Assembly: GCA_026399515.1 (NCBI GenBank)
Contig: JAPLQT010000019.1
Location: 1 to 57,061 of the forward strand
Direction: 5' to 3'
DNA length: 57,061 bases
Source: Pseudomonadota bacterium
GTDB taxonomy: Bacteria; Pseudomonadota; Gammaproteobacteria; Burkholderiales; Rhodocyclaceae
In this document: positions 47,218 to 56,333 of the stretch, piece after piece
How positions within the stretch are numbered: the stretch's first letter is position 1
How the letters are laid out: each line of letters opens with the position of its first letter
The notes under the pieces: model-generated
Told to the model about the DNA's origin: nothing
Databases searched by the model: none
What the model saw: the letters and a program-made list of their open reading frames with translations, nothing else
Translations under genes and position numbers: made by a program

Positions 47218-49845
47218 ATGACTGCGCCGGTCAAGCTCCTCGACGCCTGCACGGATTCCGGGGCTCCGGAAATACAGGAACAGGACATTACCCGCGCATT
47301 GGTGACCCGCCTGCGGAAGATATTGCAGGAAGGTCAAACTGCCCTGCGCGCCGCCTACGAAGCCAAGGGCAACGCCGCCGCCATGCTGCGCGGCAGGTCC
47401 GCGATGGTCGACGGCGTGTTGCGCGAAATCTGGCGCCATTTTTCCCTGCCCGGCTCGCTGGCGCTGGTCGCGGTCGGCGGCTACGGACGAGGGTCGCTCT
47501 ATCCCGCCTCGGACGTCGATATCCTGCTGCTGCTGCCGGACGGCGTCGATGGCAAACATGATGCAAGCATCGAGCAGACCGTTGGCGTGCTTTGGGATAT
47601 CGGGCTCGACGTCGGCCACAGCGTGCGTAGCGTCGCCGAATGCATCGAGGAAGCCGAGCGTGACATTACCGTCCAAACCAGCCTGCTGGAGGCGCGGCTG
47701 ATCGCCGGCAGCCGCAAGACTTTCTCCACTTTTAACGCAAAACTGCGCGCCCACCTGAATCCGCTGGCATTCTTCAAGGCCAAGCTGCTGGAACATGAAG
47801 AACGCTACGCGCGTCACAACGACACACCCTACAGCCTCGAACCGAATTGCAAGGAGAGTCCGGGCGGATTGCGCGATCTACAGGTCATCCTGTGGATCAG
47901 CCGTGCCGCCGGCCTCGGCGGCAGTTGGCGCGAATTGGCCAAGAATGAGCTGATTACCCAGGGCGAAGCACGGCAGCTTCAGCGTGTCGAGGCTTTCCTG
48001 TGCCACGTCCGGATCCGGCTCCACCTGCTCGCAAAACGCCGCGAGGAAAAGCTGATGTTCGATCATCAGGAGGCACTGGCAAAAGCCCTCGGTATCCAAC
48101 GCAGCGAAGCCAAACGCGCTTCGGAGCTGCTGATGCAGCGTTACTATCGCAACGCCAAGCACGTCACCCAGCTCAATACCATTTTGCTTCAGAACCTCGG
48201 GGAACGCATTTCACCCGCTACGCCCAGAGTGCCGATCGTGATCGGCGAGCACTTCCAGACAGACCGCGATATGCTGGACGTGCGCGATGAGAATATTTTC
48301 GAACTCCATCCGCCCGCCATTCTCGAAAGTTTCCTGATTCTGCAGCAACGTTCCGAATTGAAAGGCATGACCGCCCGCACCCTGCGCGCCTTGTGGCGCG
48401 CGCGCGGACGTATCGACGCCAAATTTCGCCGCGACCCCGCCAACCGCATGCTGTTTCTCTCGCTGTTCCAACAGAAGCGTGGTCTGGTGCATGAGTTCAG
48501 GCGCATGAACCAATACGACATCCTCGGACATTATCTTCCCGCTTTCGGCAAGATCGTCGGCCAGATGCAGCATGATCTGTTCCACGTCTATACGGTGGAT
48601 CAGCACATCCTGCAAGTCATGCGCAATGTGCGGCGCTACACCATGCTGGAATTCACCCATGAGTATCCGCTGTGTAGCCGACTGATCGCTGGTTTCGAGC
48701 GCCACTGGCTGCTCTATGTTGCGGCGCTGTTCCACGACATCGCCAAGGGACGCGGCGGCGATCATTCCAAACTCGGCATGGTGGATGCAAGGCGTTTCTG
48801 CGCGGAACACGGCATTTCTGCGGAGGACACCGATCTGGTGGTATTCCTGGTCGAACACCACCTGACCTTATCGTCTATCGCGCAAAAACAGGATCTCGCC
48901 GATCTCGATGTGATACGCGGATTTGCCGACCTGGTTAAAACCGAACGGCGCCTGATAGCGCTCTACCTGCTGACGGTAGCCGACATCCGTGGCACCAGCC
49001 CCAAAGTATGGAATGCCTGGAAAGGCAAGCTCCTCGAGGATCTCTACGCCGCCACCCGACGCCTACTTTCCGGCGCCACGCCGCAACAAGCGCTCGGCCT
49101 GGCCGGACGCCAGGAAGAGGCACGCGGCATCCTGCGCTTCCATGGCCTTCGGCCCGGGATCGAGGAAGCCTTCTGGGAGCAACTCGACACGGCTTACTTC
49201 ATGCGCCACGACGCCGAGGAAATTGCCTGGCACACGCGCATCCTCTACCACCGCCCGGACGCCGCGGAGCCGGTGGTCAAGGCACGCGTCAACCAGGTCG
49301 GCGAAGGCTTGCAGGTCATGGTCTATGTCGTCGACCAGGCGGAACTTTTTGCCCGCCTTTGCGGTTTCTTCAGCCGTCTTGGTTATTCCATCGCCGACGC
49401 CAAGATCCATACCACGCGTCATGGATATGCGCTCGACAGCTTCATCCTGCTCGATCCCAGCCATCAACTCCCGTACCGCGACATGACGGCGCTGCTCGAG
49501 CACGACCTGATCGAACGGCTGAAGACCCGGCCCCCGCTTGAACCTCCCACCACCGGGCGGTTGTCGCGCCAGGTGCGGCATTTCCCGATCACTCCGGAAG
49601 TAAGCATCCGGCCCGATGAAAAAGGCCAGTATCACATCATGTCGATAGTGGCTGCCGATCGTCCGGGACTACTGCATTCGATCGCGTTGGTACTGTCACG
49701 CCATGACGTGGACCTGCATACCGCCAAGATCGCCACACTCGGCGAACGTGTCGAAGATACCTTCCTCATCAGCGGCAAGGAACTGGCAAAGACGGCGACA
49801 CTTGTGAGGCTGGAGCAGGAGCTGCTGGATGCAATGCAAGTTTGA
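47218..49845 (+). CDS. glnD: Bifunctional PII uridylyltransferase GlnD
   Basis: An 875-residue nitrogen sensor that uridylylates PII at low glutamine and removes UMP at high glutamine. The nucleotidyltransferase motif is [20 protein letters not shown]; the HD hydrolase motif is [18 protein letters not shown] in the middle; two ACT domains at the C-terminus start near residues 690 and 800 ([20 protein letters not shown]). The start is the ATG at 47218, 8 bases after map. All domains are intact. Confidence 0.96.
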   Translation: MTAPVKLLDACTDSGAPEIQEQDITRALVTRLRKILQEGQTALRAAYEAKGNAAAMLRGRSAMVDGVLREIWRHFSLPGSLALVAVGGYGRGSLYPASDVDILLLLPDGVDGKHDASIEQTVGVLWDIGLDVGHSVRSVAECIEEAERDITVQTSLLEARLIAGSRKTFSTFNAKLRAHLNPLAFFKAKLLEHEERYARHNDTPYSLEPNCKESPGGLRDLQVILWISRAAGLGGSWRELAKNELITQGEARQLQRVEAFLCHVRIRLHLLAKRREEKLMFDHQEALAKALGIQRSEAKRASELLMQRYYRNAKHVTQLNTILLQNLGERISPATPRVPIVIGEHFQTDRDMLDVRDENIFELHPPAILESFLILQQRSELKGMTARTLRALWRARGRIDAKFRRDPANRMLFLSLFQQKRGLVHEFRRMNQYDILGHYLPAFGKIVGQMQHDLFHVYTVDQHILQVMRNVRRYTMLEFTHEYPLCSRLIAGFERHWLLYVAALFHDIAKGRGGDHSKLGMVDARRFCAEHGISAEDTDLVVFLVEHHLTLSSIAQKQDLADLDVIRGFADLVKTERRLIALYLLTVADIRGTSPKVWNAWKGKLLEDLYAATRRLLSGATPQQALGLAGRQEEARGILRFHGLRPGIEEAFWEQLDTAYFMRHDAEEIAWHTRILYHRPDAAEPVVKARVNQVGEGLQVMVYVVDQAELFARLCGFFSRLGYSIADAKIHTTRHGYALDSFILLDPSHQLPYRDMTALLEHDLIERLKTRPPLEPPTTGRLSRQVRHFPITPEVSIRPDEKGQYHIMSIVAADRPGLLHSIALVLSRHDVDLHTAKIATLGERVEDTFLISGKELAKTATLVRLEQELLDAMQV

Positions 49846-49872
49846 AATGTTCGGATGCCCGAGGAGAAAACC

Positions 49873-50349
49873 GTGACTTCAAATTGGATCAAGCAGGAAT
49901 TCAACCTGAACGACCTGAGACTGCTGCAAAAGCTCGCCGAGCATGTCAAGATCTTCCGCAATCTGACACCGGCCGAAATTTCCGACTTGCTCGTCAAGGC
50001 CGAAAAATGCACCTACGAGCCAGGAACGACGATCATCAAGGAAGGCAGCGTCGGTGCGTATATGTACGTCATATTCGACGGCACCGCCGTCGTGACGAAG
50101 AAAGGCAACGAGGGCGATGTCGAACTGGCCCGACTGAACGCGGCCGACAGCTTCGGCGAAATGGCGCTGGCCGATCGCGAGGCGCGTTGCGCCACGGTGA
50201 CGGCCATGACGGCCTGCATTCTGGTGCGATTGGGAGAGCCCATCCTGATCCGCAATCCGGAGGTTGCCATGAAGGTCTACCGGAACATCACCGTCTTGCT
50301 ATCCGAGCGCTTGCGCCGGACCGACGAAAAGCTGGTGTGGCAACTCTGA
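49873..50349 (+). CDS. Cyclic-nucleotide-binding domain protein
   Basis: A 158-residue protein consisting almost wholly of one cNMP-binding fold: FRNLTPAEISDLLVKAEK, GTTIIKEGSVGAYMYVIFDG, and the phosphate-binding cassette region SFGEMALADREARCATVTAM. There is no helix-turn-helix or kinase domain, so it may act by protein contacts. The start is the GTG at 49873, with GAGGAG 6 bases upstream; an ATG at 49855 has none. It is 27 bases after glnD and probably co-transcribed. Confidence 0.85.
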   Translation: MTSNWIKQEFNLNDLRLLQKLAEHVKIFRNLTPAEISDLLVKAEKCTYEPGTTIIKEGSVGAYMYVIFDGTAVVTKKGNEGDVELARLNAADSFGEMALADREARCATVTAMTACILVRLGEPILIRNPEVAMKVYRNITVLLSERLRRTDEKLVWQL

Positions 50350-50385
50350 TGGTATTGCAGGCCTCGCTGCCGCCGCACGGCCGGA

Positions 50386-51186
50386 CTATTTCGCGCCCAG
50401 GCGCTCGCTCTCTACCTTGAGGATATATTTGAGGATCAGGTGCTGGACGGGATTGGGCATTTTCACAAACTGGCAACCGGCGCGCTGAATGATCCTGCCG
50501 CCGGCCAGCGTCACGTCGTAGACGCTGCGCACCTGTAATATCGCGACCACGGTGCCTCCGTCGGGCAGGTCGATTCGGCAATTCGGGAATTCCTGGTTGA
50601 CTGCGAATTCCAGTCCTTCTGGCAAGATGATGGTGAGTCCCCGACCGCTGATATTGACGATATTGGCGCTGAATTCCACCGTCTTGCCAGTCTCCGGCTT
50701 GACCGGGATCACGCACACCAGCGGCTTCCCCTTGGGAACGGTCAACCGAAAATAGTCGCGGCGCTGCAAGCGAATCAAGGCTTCTGGAATCCCCACGCGA
50801 AATGCATTGACATCATCCAGCTTGACCAGACTGATTCCTCCCGCGACGAACTGGATCTTGATCTTCCCCTGGTTGGTGATGCAGACCAACTTTCCGGCCA
50901 GTTGGGTCTTGCGATTCAGAAACTTGCTGCTGTCCAGCGCCAGCATCAGGCTGCCGCTTTCTTCGTCGATCTTCAGCAGCGAGGTCAGGATGAAATCGTC
51001 GCTGTCGTCCAGGTAGGCGGTTATCCGCGCACCATTCTTCATAAGGCCCCTCAGGATGAAAACGACCTCCTCGGCTGCCTGGACCTCGAACTTGCTGTAG
51101 TTGCCGTCCACCTCGTCCGACGCGATCCTCAGATCCACCGGCTTCTGGTCTTGCGGCTCTTTCTCGCCGTCTGTCTTGGCTTCCAT
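50386..51186 (-). CDS. YcgR-like PilZ domain protein
   Basis: A 266-residue protein with an N-terminal YcgR-type domain (about 35-140) and a PilZ domain (about 143-260) that starts with the c-di-GMP motif LQRRDYFRLTVP (RxxxR). The usual second motif D/NxSxxG appears as NISGRGLTI. YcgR brakes the flagellar motor when c-di-GMP is high; no flagellar genes are in the window, so that role is inference. It is convergent with the cNMP-binding gene. Confidence 0.85.
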   Translation of the reverse strand: MEAKTDGEKEPQDQKPVDLRIASDEVDGNYSKFEVQAAEEVVFILRGLMKNGARITAYLDDSDDFILTSLLKIDEESGSLMLALDSSKFLNRKTQLAGKLVCITNQGKIKIQFVAGGISLVKLDDVNAFRVGIPEALIRLQRRDYFRLTVPKGKPLVCVIPVKPETGKTVEFSANIVNISGRGLTIILPEGLEFAVNQEFPNCRIDLPDGGTVVAILQVRSVYDVTLAGGRIIQRAGCQFVKMPNPVQHLILKYILKVESERLGAK

Positions 51187-51300
51187 GAGTCAGCTCATTC
51201 GTATGATGACAATAGGCTATTCAAAGATCGCGTCCTGTCTTACCGGCCAGGAATCGCTCGGATAACAGAACATTTGATCGATTCCCGGACCGTCGGTTCA

Positions 51301-51828
51301 TTACTCTTCGGGTGTCGAGCCCGCCTGCAAGACATCGGTAAAACCGAAGCGGGAAAAATCGCGCACCCGCATCGGATACAGTATCCCATCCAGATGATCG
51401 CATTCGTGTTGTACCACGCGTGCGTGGAATCCATCGACCTCATGTTCAAAACGCCGGCCGAACGCATCGTAGCCCGAATAATGCAGCCGGCTCCAGCGCG
51501 GCACTATGCCACGCAGACCAGGCACTGACAGGCAGCCTTCCCAAGCCTCGGTCTCCTCGTCAGAAAGCGGCGTCAACTGAGGGTTGATCAGAACCGTATA
51601 AGGTACTGGTGCCGCCTCGGGATAACGCGCATTGGCCTCGAAGCCGAAGATCACCACCCGCAGGGAAACGCCGATTTGCGGCGCCGCCAGCCCGGCACCA
51701 TCGAGTTCTTTCATGGTGTCGAGCATGTCGGACAACAACGCATGCAATTCAGGTGTATCAAAAGCTTCGACCGGCTTGGCGGTTTCCAACAAGCGACGAT
51801 CACCCATGCGCAACACCGTGCGAATCAT
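51301..51828 (-). CDS. def: Peptide deformylase
   Basis: A 175-residue metalloenzyme removing the formyl group from nascent proteins. The three motifs are [20 protein letters not shown] and [13 protein letters not shown], with Cys, His, His and Glu intact. It is not next to fmt here and lacks the long C-terminal tail; such stand-alone second copies are common, so another def may exist elsewhere. GGATAAG lies upstream of the ATG. Confidence 0.93.
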   Translation of the reverse strand: MIRTVLRMGDRRLLETAKPVEAFDTPELHALLSDMLDTMKELDGAGLAAPQIGVSLRVVIFGFEANARYPEAAPVPYTVLINPQLTPLSDEETEAWEGCLSVPGLRGIVPRWSRLHYSGYDAFGRRFEHEVDGFHARVVQHECDHLDGILYPMRVRDFSRFGFTDVLQAGSTPEE

Positions 51829-52253
51829 GTACGCTTATCCATATAATAATTTTACTCTATGTTTCATAGTGATACGTTCGTATTTTTGCTCGGAAACACG
51901 CGAAAACGTACGCTGTGCGTTTCTAGCCTAATACAATCAAACACTTATGCCATTGTTTTGGGAAAGATTTCATTCTTCCCAGCACTCGCGCGCTTCATAT
52001 CAAAGGAGCGAGCGCATGGTAACAAGCGGAAACAATAGGTCACATCTTTTGAAAGACCTTCCCTCTATAGTCTGCCTTGCACCCTTACGAAGGCACGCGA
52101 CAGCCTGGAGTCTTTTACAACATCACTGCTCGAATGTCGCGAGCAAGTCGGCAAGTGCTTTAACACCGACAGCCGGTGGCTCTACTCTCCCTTTCCTCAT
52201 AGAGCGCGACCGGCACTTATTCTGTGCCTATGCTGAGATCTTGTCCGAATCGG
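51829..52253. other. Long intergenic stretch without a convincing gene
   Basis: The def-to-AOR gap is 581 bases. Apart from the promoter/palindrome at 52254-52310 it holds only a doubtful 84-codon reading frame (52016-52270, plus strand) that has AAGGAG 7 bases before ATG but uses rare codons and shows no recognisable protein. The 5' part (51841-51910) is AT-rich and probably contains the def promoter. A decayed gene is possible. Confidence 0.4.
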
Positions 52254-52281
52254 TTGCAAATTCCCGCTAGCCATGTAAACT
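52254..52281 (+). promoter_or_regulatory. Candidate sigma70 promoter of the BamB/BamC-like operon
   Basis: TTGCAA (52254-52259), a 16-base spacer and TAAACT (52276-52281) give a moderate promoter whose start would fall near 52288, about 120 bases before the AOR-family gene. Confidence 0.5.
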
Positions 52282-52294
52282 ACCTTTGTTGGGT

Positions 52295-52310
52295 GAATGA
52301 ACGTTCATTC
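52295..52310. promoter_or_regulatory. Perfect 16-bp palindrome, probable TetR-type operator
   Basis: GAATGAACGTTCATTC is a perfect palindrome 13 bases downstream of the putative -10, where a bound repressor would block transcription. Length, symmetry and composition resemble operators of TetR-family repressors. No TetR gene is in the window, so the regulator is unknown. Confidence 0.65.
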
Positions 52311-52409
52311 CTTTATCGGACGTGGCGGTCGGAGAGGTTTGAAATAGGCGCAATGCGAATCGGCGATGTACGTTCGAACTCGCGATCACAGCAGTGAAGA
52401 GGGAAAAAA

Positions 52410-54338
52410 ATGAGGTATGCCGAAACTGGGTTCAATCTGGAAATCGATCTCACCCTGGGTACCGTCGAGAGGGTGGAGACCGAACTGGACTTGGCCGGAT
52501 CCTACCTGGGTGGTCAAGGATCGGCGGCCAAGCTGCTGTGGGAAAGAGTGCCGCCGGAGACCGACCCGTTTTCCCCGGATAACCTGCTGATATTCAGTAC
52601 CGGCCTGCTCCATGGCACGCCTCTGCCTGCCTGCAACCGTACCGTCGTCAACACCTTCTCGCCGCAAACCAACCTGATGTCGCATTCCCTTTTCGGCGGC
52701 TTCTTCGGACCCGAGCTGAAGTATGCCGGCTACGACAAGATCGTCATCCGCGGCAAGGCTACGGACCTCGTCTACCTGTACATCAACAACGACAAGGTGG
52801 AAATACGCGATGCCACGCATCTCCGCGGGAAAGGCTGTACCGAAACCGGCGACTTGCTGAAGAAGGAGTTGAAAGACCAGCGGATTCAGGTCGCCGCCAT
52901 CGGCCTGGCCGGCGAGAACCGGGTCTATATGGCGTCGATCGATCACAATCACGCCAGCGCGGCCCGCGGCGTCGGCGTCATCATGGGCGACAAGAGGCTG
53001 AAAGCCATCGCCGTGCGCGGCACCAAGGCCGTCAACGTCGCCCGTCCCGCCGAACTGTTCGAGATGAGCCAGCGCATCCACCAGAAAATGGCCGGAAGTT
53101 CGGGATGCGGAGACTGGATGGCCGTCGACGAGGACGACAGTTTCCATCACAACCATTTCGCCTGGGGCAACGCGCGCACACGGCGGCCCGGCTACTGGAA
53201 CAAGGAGCTCCAGGACCGCTGGACCAATTTGAAATACGACAACATGGACCGGCAGACGGGTTGCTATAACTGCCCGAAGAAATGCCGCAACGTCATCAAG
53301 ATGCCTGGCCAGCAGCGCTTCGGCTACAAGTGCTTCGGCAAGGATACTTATCATATGGCAGCCTTCCTCGAGCTCGACTTCAGCTACGAGATCCTCGGCA
53401 TCGCCCAGGAATACGGCGTTGACTCCTACTCGACCCCACAGGTCATGGCTTTCGCCCTCGAACTGCTCGATGCCGGCATATTGCAGGACAAGGATTTTCC
53501 GGAAATGCCGGAGGACGTCAGGGGCAGATTCTTCTACCTGCTCGAAAAAATCGTGCGCCGTGAAGGCATAGGCGACATCCTGGCCGACAGCGTCTCCCAG
53601 GCCGCCCGACGCATCGGCAACGGCGCCGAAGCCTACGATCACAACACCACCAAGAAGTTCGAGCAACTGCCGATCAAGCTGGGCAAGCTGAATCCCGCCT
53701 ACTTCCTGATGATCGCCACCGGCGAGAAGATGAGTATCACCCAGATCGAAGGGTCCTTCCCCCAGGATCCGCTGCCCACCGAGGAGCAGCGGCAGGAGTT
53801 CGTCAATAAATGGGAGGCCGTACCCGACGAGAAGTTCAAGGACTATTTCCTCAACTGGAAGAAACGCAGCGATATTTCCGACGAGGCGACCTGCGACATC
53901 GTCGACTGGAACGAGGCGATGCACTACATCGACGATTCGCTGGGGTTTTGCGGCTTCGTGTCCTCGTTCCGAGGCCAGTTCGGCGGCGATGTACCCTATC
54001 ACATGAACAACATTCCCGAGGCCATCGCCCTCGCCACCGGCGTAGCGATGGACAAGCCCAAGCTGTGGAAGAATTTCCAGCGCATCCGCACGCTGATCAG
54101 GGCCGTCAATGTGAGAAGAGGTCTGCGCCGAAAGGACGAACGTCCGCCCGAGGACCACTGGGCGGTGCGCGATGAACAGTACGAGCAGGAACTGTTGAGC
54201 AAGTACTATGCGTTCAAGGGGTGGAACAGCGAGGGCATTCCGACGCGGCAAACGCTTGAAAGCCTGGATCTGGCTTATGTCGCCGACGACCTGGAGCAAA
54301 GAGGCATCCTGGACCCTGCCGATGGAGGTCCGCGATGA
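52410..54338 (+). CDS. Tungsten AOR-family oxidoreductase, BamB-like (putative class II aryl-CoA reductase catalytic subunit)
   Basis: A 642-residue member of the aldehyde:ferredoxin oxidoreductase family, cytoplasmic, with a W-bis-pterin cofactor and a [4Fe-4S] cluster. Cluster ligands are Cys285, Cys288 and Cys292 in TGCYNCPKKCRN, with Cys514 (DSLGFCGF) as fourth. The N-terminus (MRYAETGFNLEIDL), SPDNLLIFSTGLLHGTP and the His-rich SFHHNHFAWGNARTRR resemble BamB of class II benzoyl-CoA reductases as I recall them. Cys308 in GYKCFGKDTYHMAA sits where BamB has its tungsten-ligating Cys, which simple aldehyde oxidoreductases lack. The ribosome binding site is AGAGGG. A BamC-like partner is coupled by ATGA. 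An aldehyde or carboxylic acid oxidoreductase of the AorB type is the main alternative. Confidence 0.8.
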   Translation: MRYAETGFNLEIDLTLGTVERVETELDLAGSYLGGQGSAAKLLWERVPPETDPFSPDNLLIFSTGLLHGTPLPACNRTVVNTFSPQTNLMSHSLFGGFFGPELKYAGYDKIVIRGKATDLVYLYINNDKVEIRDATHLRGKGCTETGDLLKKELKDQRIQVAAIGLAGENRVYMASIDHNHASAARGVGVIMGDKRLKAIAVRGTKAVNVARPAELFEMSQRIHQKMAGSSGCGDWMAVDEDDSFHHNHFAWGNARTRRPGYWNKELQDRWTNLKYDNMDRQTGCYNCPKKCRNVIKMPGQQRFGYKCFGKDTYHMAAFLELDFSYEILGIAQEYGVDSYSTPQVMAFALELLDAGILQDKDFPEMPEDVRGRFFYLLEKIVRREGIGDILADSVSQAARRIGNGAEAYDHNTTKKFEQLPIKLGKLNPAYFLMIATGEKMSITQIEGSFPQDPLPTEEQRQEFVNKWEAVPDEKFKDYFLNWKKRSDISDEATCDIVDWNEAMHYIDDSLGFCGFVSSFRGQFGGDVPYHMNNIPEAIALATGVAMDKPKLWKNFQRIRTLIRAVNVRRGLRRKDERPPEDHWAVRDEQYEQELLSKYYAFKGWNSEGIPTRQTLESLDLAYVADDLEQRGILDPADGGPR

Positions 54339-54886
54339 ATCCCGGAATAGGGATGAAGACCGTCCAGGAGATCCTGGTCAATGTCGACAAATGCACGGGC
54401 TGTCGTGCATGCGAAATGGCTTGCTCGGCGTTTCACTCCAATCCCCAGTTCAGCAGCATCAATCCGGCCAAGGCCCGGATACACGTGGTATCGAATGAAC
54501 TCACCGACGAATACGTGCCGATATTCGCGGGCAACCACACCCGGTCCGGCTGCGACGGCAGGCACGTCTACACTATCGATGGCAAGACCTACAGCGAGTG
54601 CAGCTTCTGCCGGGCTTCCTGCCCGACGCGGGAAAATTTCATCGAGCCCGACTCCGGCCTGGCGCTGAAATGCGACATGTGCGAATCGACGCCGCCGCTG
54701 AAGCAACCCTGGTGCGTCGAGGTATGCGGCGAGCATGCGCTGGTCTATAGCGAGCGGGAAGTGGAAAGAGAGGAACCGGCGCGAGCGGCGCCCGGGCAGC
54801 TCGAGGTCGGTCTGCAAGCGTTGATGAAGCAACACGGGATGGAGGCCGTCATCGCCCGACTGAAGGACATAGGCAAGGAGAAATAA
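54335..54886 (+). CDS. Fe-S electron transfer subunit, BamC/AorA-like
   Basis: A 183-residue ferredoxin-like protein with 11 or more conserved Cys: Cys20, Cys23, Cys26 and Cys30 in CTGCRACEMAC; Cys89, Cys92 and Cys96 in CSFCRASC; Cys113, Cys116, Cys127 and Cys131. This supports about three [4Fe-4S] clusters that pass electrons to the W enzyme. A C-terminal helical tail (about 155-183) lacks Cys. The ATG overlaps the upstream stop as ATGA and has GGAGG 6 bases before it, so the subunits are made together. The one-to-one pairing with a large AOR subunit is as in BamBC and AorAB. Confidence 0.85.
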   Translation: MNPGIGMKTVQEILVNVDKCTGCRACEMACSAFHSNPQFSSINPAKARIHVVSNELTDEYVPIFAGNHTRSGCDGRHVYTIDGKTYSECSFCRASCPTRENFIEPDSGLALKCDMCESTPPLKQPWCVEVCGEHALVYSEREVEREEPARAAPGQLEVGLQALMKQHGMEAVIARLKDIGKEK

Positions 54887-54980
54887 GCCGGAGCCGTCGA
54901 AGAGGGGAATCCGCTTACCCCCGCATCAGGCGGCCGGTTCGCGTTAAGATGTCGTTTCCGCTTCGAAGAAGGTTGTGAAA

Positions 54981-55391
54981 ATGAGCTCGATGCACGAAGG
55001 TGGCTGTGCCTGCGGCGCGATTCGCTATCAGGTCTCCGGACTGCCGGCACTCGCTCAAGTCTGTCATTGCACCAATTGCCAGCGACGCACCGGTTCTGCC
55101 TTTTCGCTTGTCGTCGCCTTCAAGGAAGATCAGGTGGTGCTGACCGGAGCAACGCCCAGCCAGTACGATCATCGCTCGGACGAGAGCGGGCGCTGGGTGC
55201 GCTCCCACTTCTGTAACACCTGCGGCACCACTGTGCTGATAACGCTGGAAAAGAATCCAGGCGTGCGCGTCGTCCCCGGCGGGACCTTCGACGATCCGAC
55301 TTGGTTCAAGCTCAGCCGCCATATCTGGACCCGCTCGGCGCACGATTGGATCGTCTTTCCCCCAGACGTCGATGTCCGCGAAAAAGCTTAG
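54981..55391 (+). CDS. GFA family (Mss4-fold) zinc protein
   Basis: A 136-residue protein of the glutathione-dependent formaldehyde-activating enzyme/CENP-V family. Zinc ligands are in GGCACGAIRYQ, QVCHCTNCQRRTGSAFS and HFCNTCGTTV. Family members bind zinc and sometimes glutathione adducts; many have no proven activity. The ATG at 54981 has AGAAGG 8 bases upstream. It lies 94 bases after the BamC-like gene on the same strand, with a -10-like TAAGAT between, so it may have its own promoter. Confidence 0.88.
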   Translation: MSSMHEGGCACGAIRYQVSGLPALAQVCHCTNCQRRTGSAFSLVVAFKEDQVVLTGATPSQYDHRSDESGRWVRSHFCNTCGTTVLITLEKNPGVRVVPGGTFDDPTWFKLSRHIWTRSAHDWIVFPPDVDVREKA

Positions 55392-55421
55392 GCGCAGCGA
55401 GCGGCGGACCGGAAAGCAACC

Positions 55422-56321
55422 ATGAACGAGGTGCGCAAGGTGTTGGAGGACCGCTTTCCCGGGCTCTATGCCAACATCGAAAAGCTGCTTGTCGAGGCAG
55501 AGGCACAGTACAACACTCAGACGGGTCAGGCGCCATCGGAATTCCTCCTGGAGCACACGCAGCGCACGGCAGCCATTGCCCATAAGATCTCGGTGCTGGA
55601 AGGGGTCGATGCCTTCCTACCGGTTCTGGTGGCCCTCTTCCATGATGCAGGCAAGTTTCACGAGGGCGAATACCACAAGGACGGCATACCGGAAGAAGAA
55701 CATGCCGCGCTCCTGGCAGGACAGATGCTCACCGAGTTCCAGGTCGAACGCGGCGATATCGATTCAGTGCTGGAAGCGCTGCGCGCCCTGTACGACGAGC
55801 GGCTGCCGTGTCTCGGTCCCTGCCGCATCGTCCAGGATGCGGACCGGCTCGACAAGCTGGGGCCACTGGGCGTGAGCGCCTTTTTCCTCAAAGCGGCCCT
55901 GCGCGGACGGGGCCTGATCGACGCGCTGGTACAGACGCTGAGCCGGGAGTTGACCTACGCCGTGGCGGCGCCGCGATCCATGTTTACCGCAACCGGAAGG
56001 AGGCTCGCCGGGGAACAGGCGCCGAAGACGATCGCATTTTTCGATCAACTTCTGGACCAACTCGAAAGCTGGGGAATCGCCTCTTTCGACCGCCATACGA
56101 TCGTCCTCGACGAGGATTTCCGCACCCGTGACGGCGCTATCGCGTGCGGACTGGAAGTGACCATCGCCATGCCGCGCGCCTGCCCGGATTGCGGCGGACC
56201 GCTCACGCTGACGCACATGCGCGAACAAGGCTTGAAATGCGAGAGGTTCATCGCCCGTTTCAAGTGCGGGGGCTGCGGCTACGCCAGCGGAACCTCGCTC
56301 TGCCTGCCGGTCCTGGCCTGA
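55422..56321 (+). CDS. HD domain phosphohydrolase with C-terminal zinc ribbon
   Basis: A 299-residue protein. The HD metal site is His45 (FLLEHTQRTAAIAHK), His74-Asp75 (ALFHDAGKFHEGEYH), His94 and Asp139 (IVQDADRLDKLG). Residues about 250-295 form a zinc ribbon with CPDCGGPLTL (Cys254, Cys257) and KCGGCGYASG (Cys282, Cys285). HD proteins hydrolyse nucleotides or phosphoesters; the ribbon suggests binding of nucleic acid or protein. I do not know a characterised protein with this exact architecture. It is 30 bases after the GFA gene and probably co-transcribed; its place between an AOR pair and a diaphorase-like pair is intriguing. Confidence 0.8.
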   Translation: MNEVRKVLEDRFPGLYANIEKLLVEAEAQYNTQTGQAPSEFLLEHTQRTAAIAHKISVLEGVDAFLPVLVALFHDAGKFHEGEYHKDGIPEEEHAALLAGQMLTEFQVERGDIDSVLEALRALYDERLPCLGPCRIVQDADRLDKLGPLGVSAFFLKAALRGRGLIDALVQTLSRELTYAVAAPRSMFTATGRRLAGEQAPKTIAFFDQLLDQLESWGIASFDRHTIVLDEDFRTRDGAIACGLEVTIAMPRACPDCGGPLTLTHMREQGLKCERFIARFKCGGCGYASGTSLCLPVLA

Positions 56322-56333
56322 GAATCGGGCAAC

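Noticed and set aside
46386-47288. 300-codon frame opposite map
   Set aside because: Antisense shadow of map, whose metal ligands are complete.
52016-52270. 84-codon frame with AAGGAG 7 bases before ATG
   Set aside because: Codon use (AGG, ATA, TTA, CGA) is unlike neighbouring genes, no domain is recognisable, and its end overlaps the promoter of the W-enzyme operon; kept only as a remark on the gap.
52386-54299. 637-codon frame opposite the AOR-family gene
   Set aside because: Antisense shadow caused by high GC; the plus-strand frame has cluster ligands, a ribosome binding site and a coupled partner.
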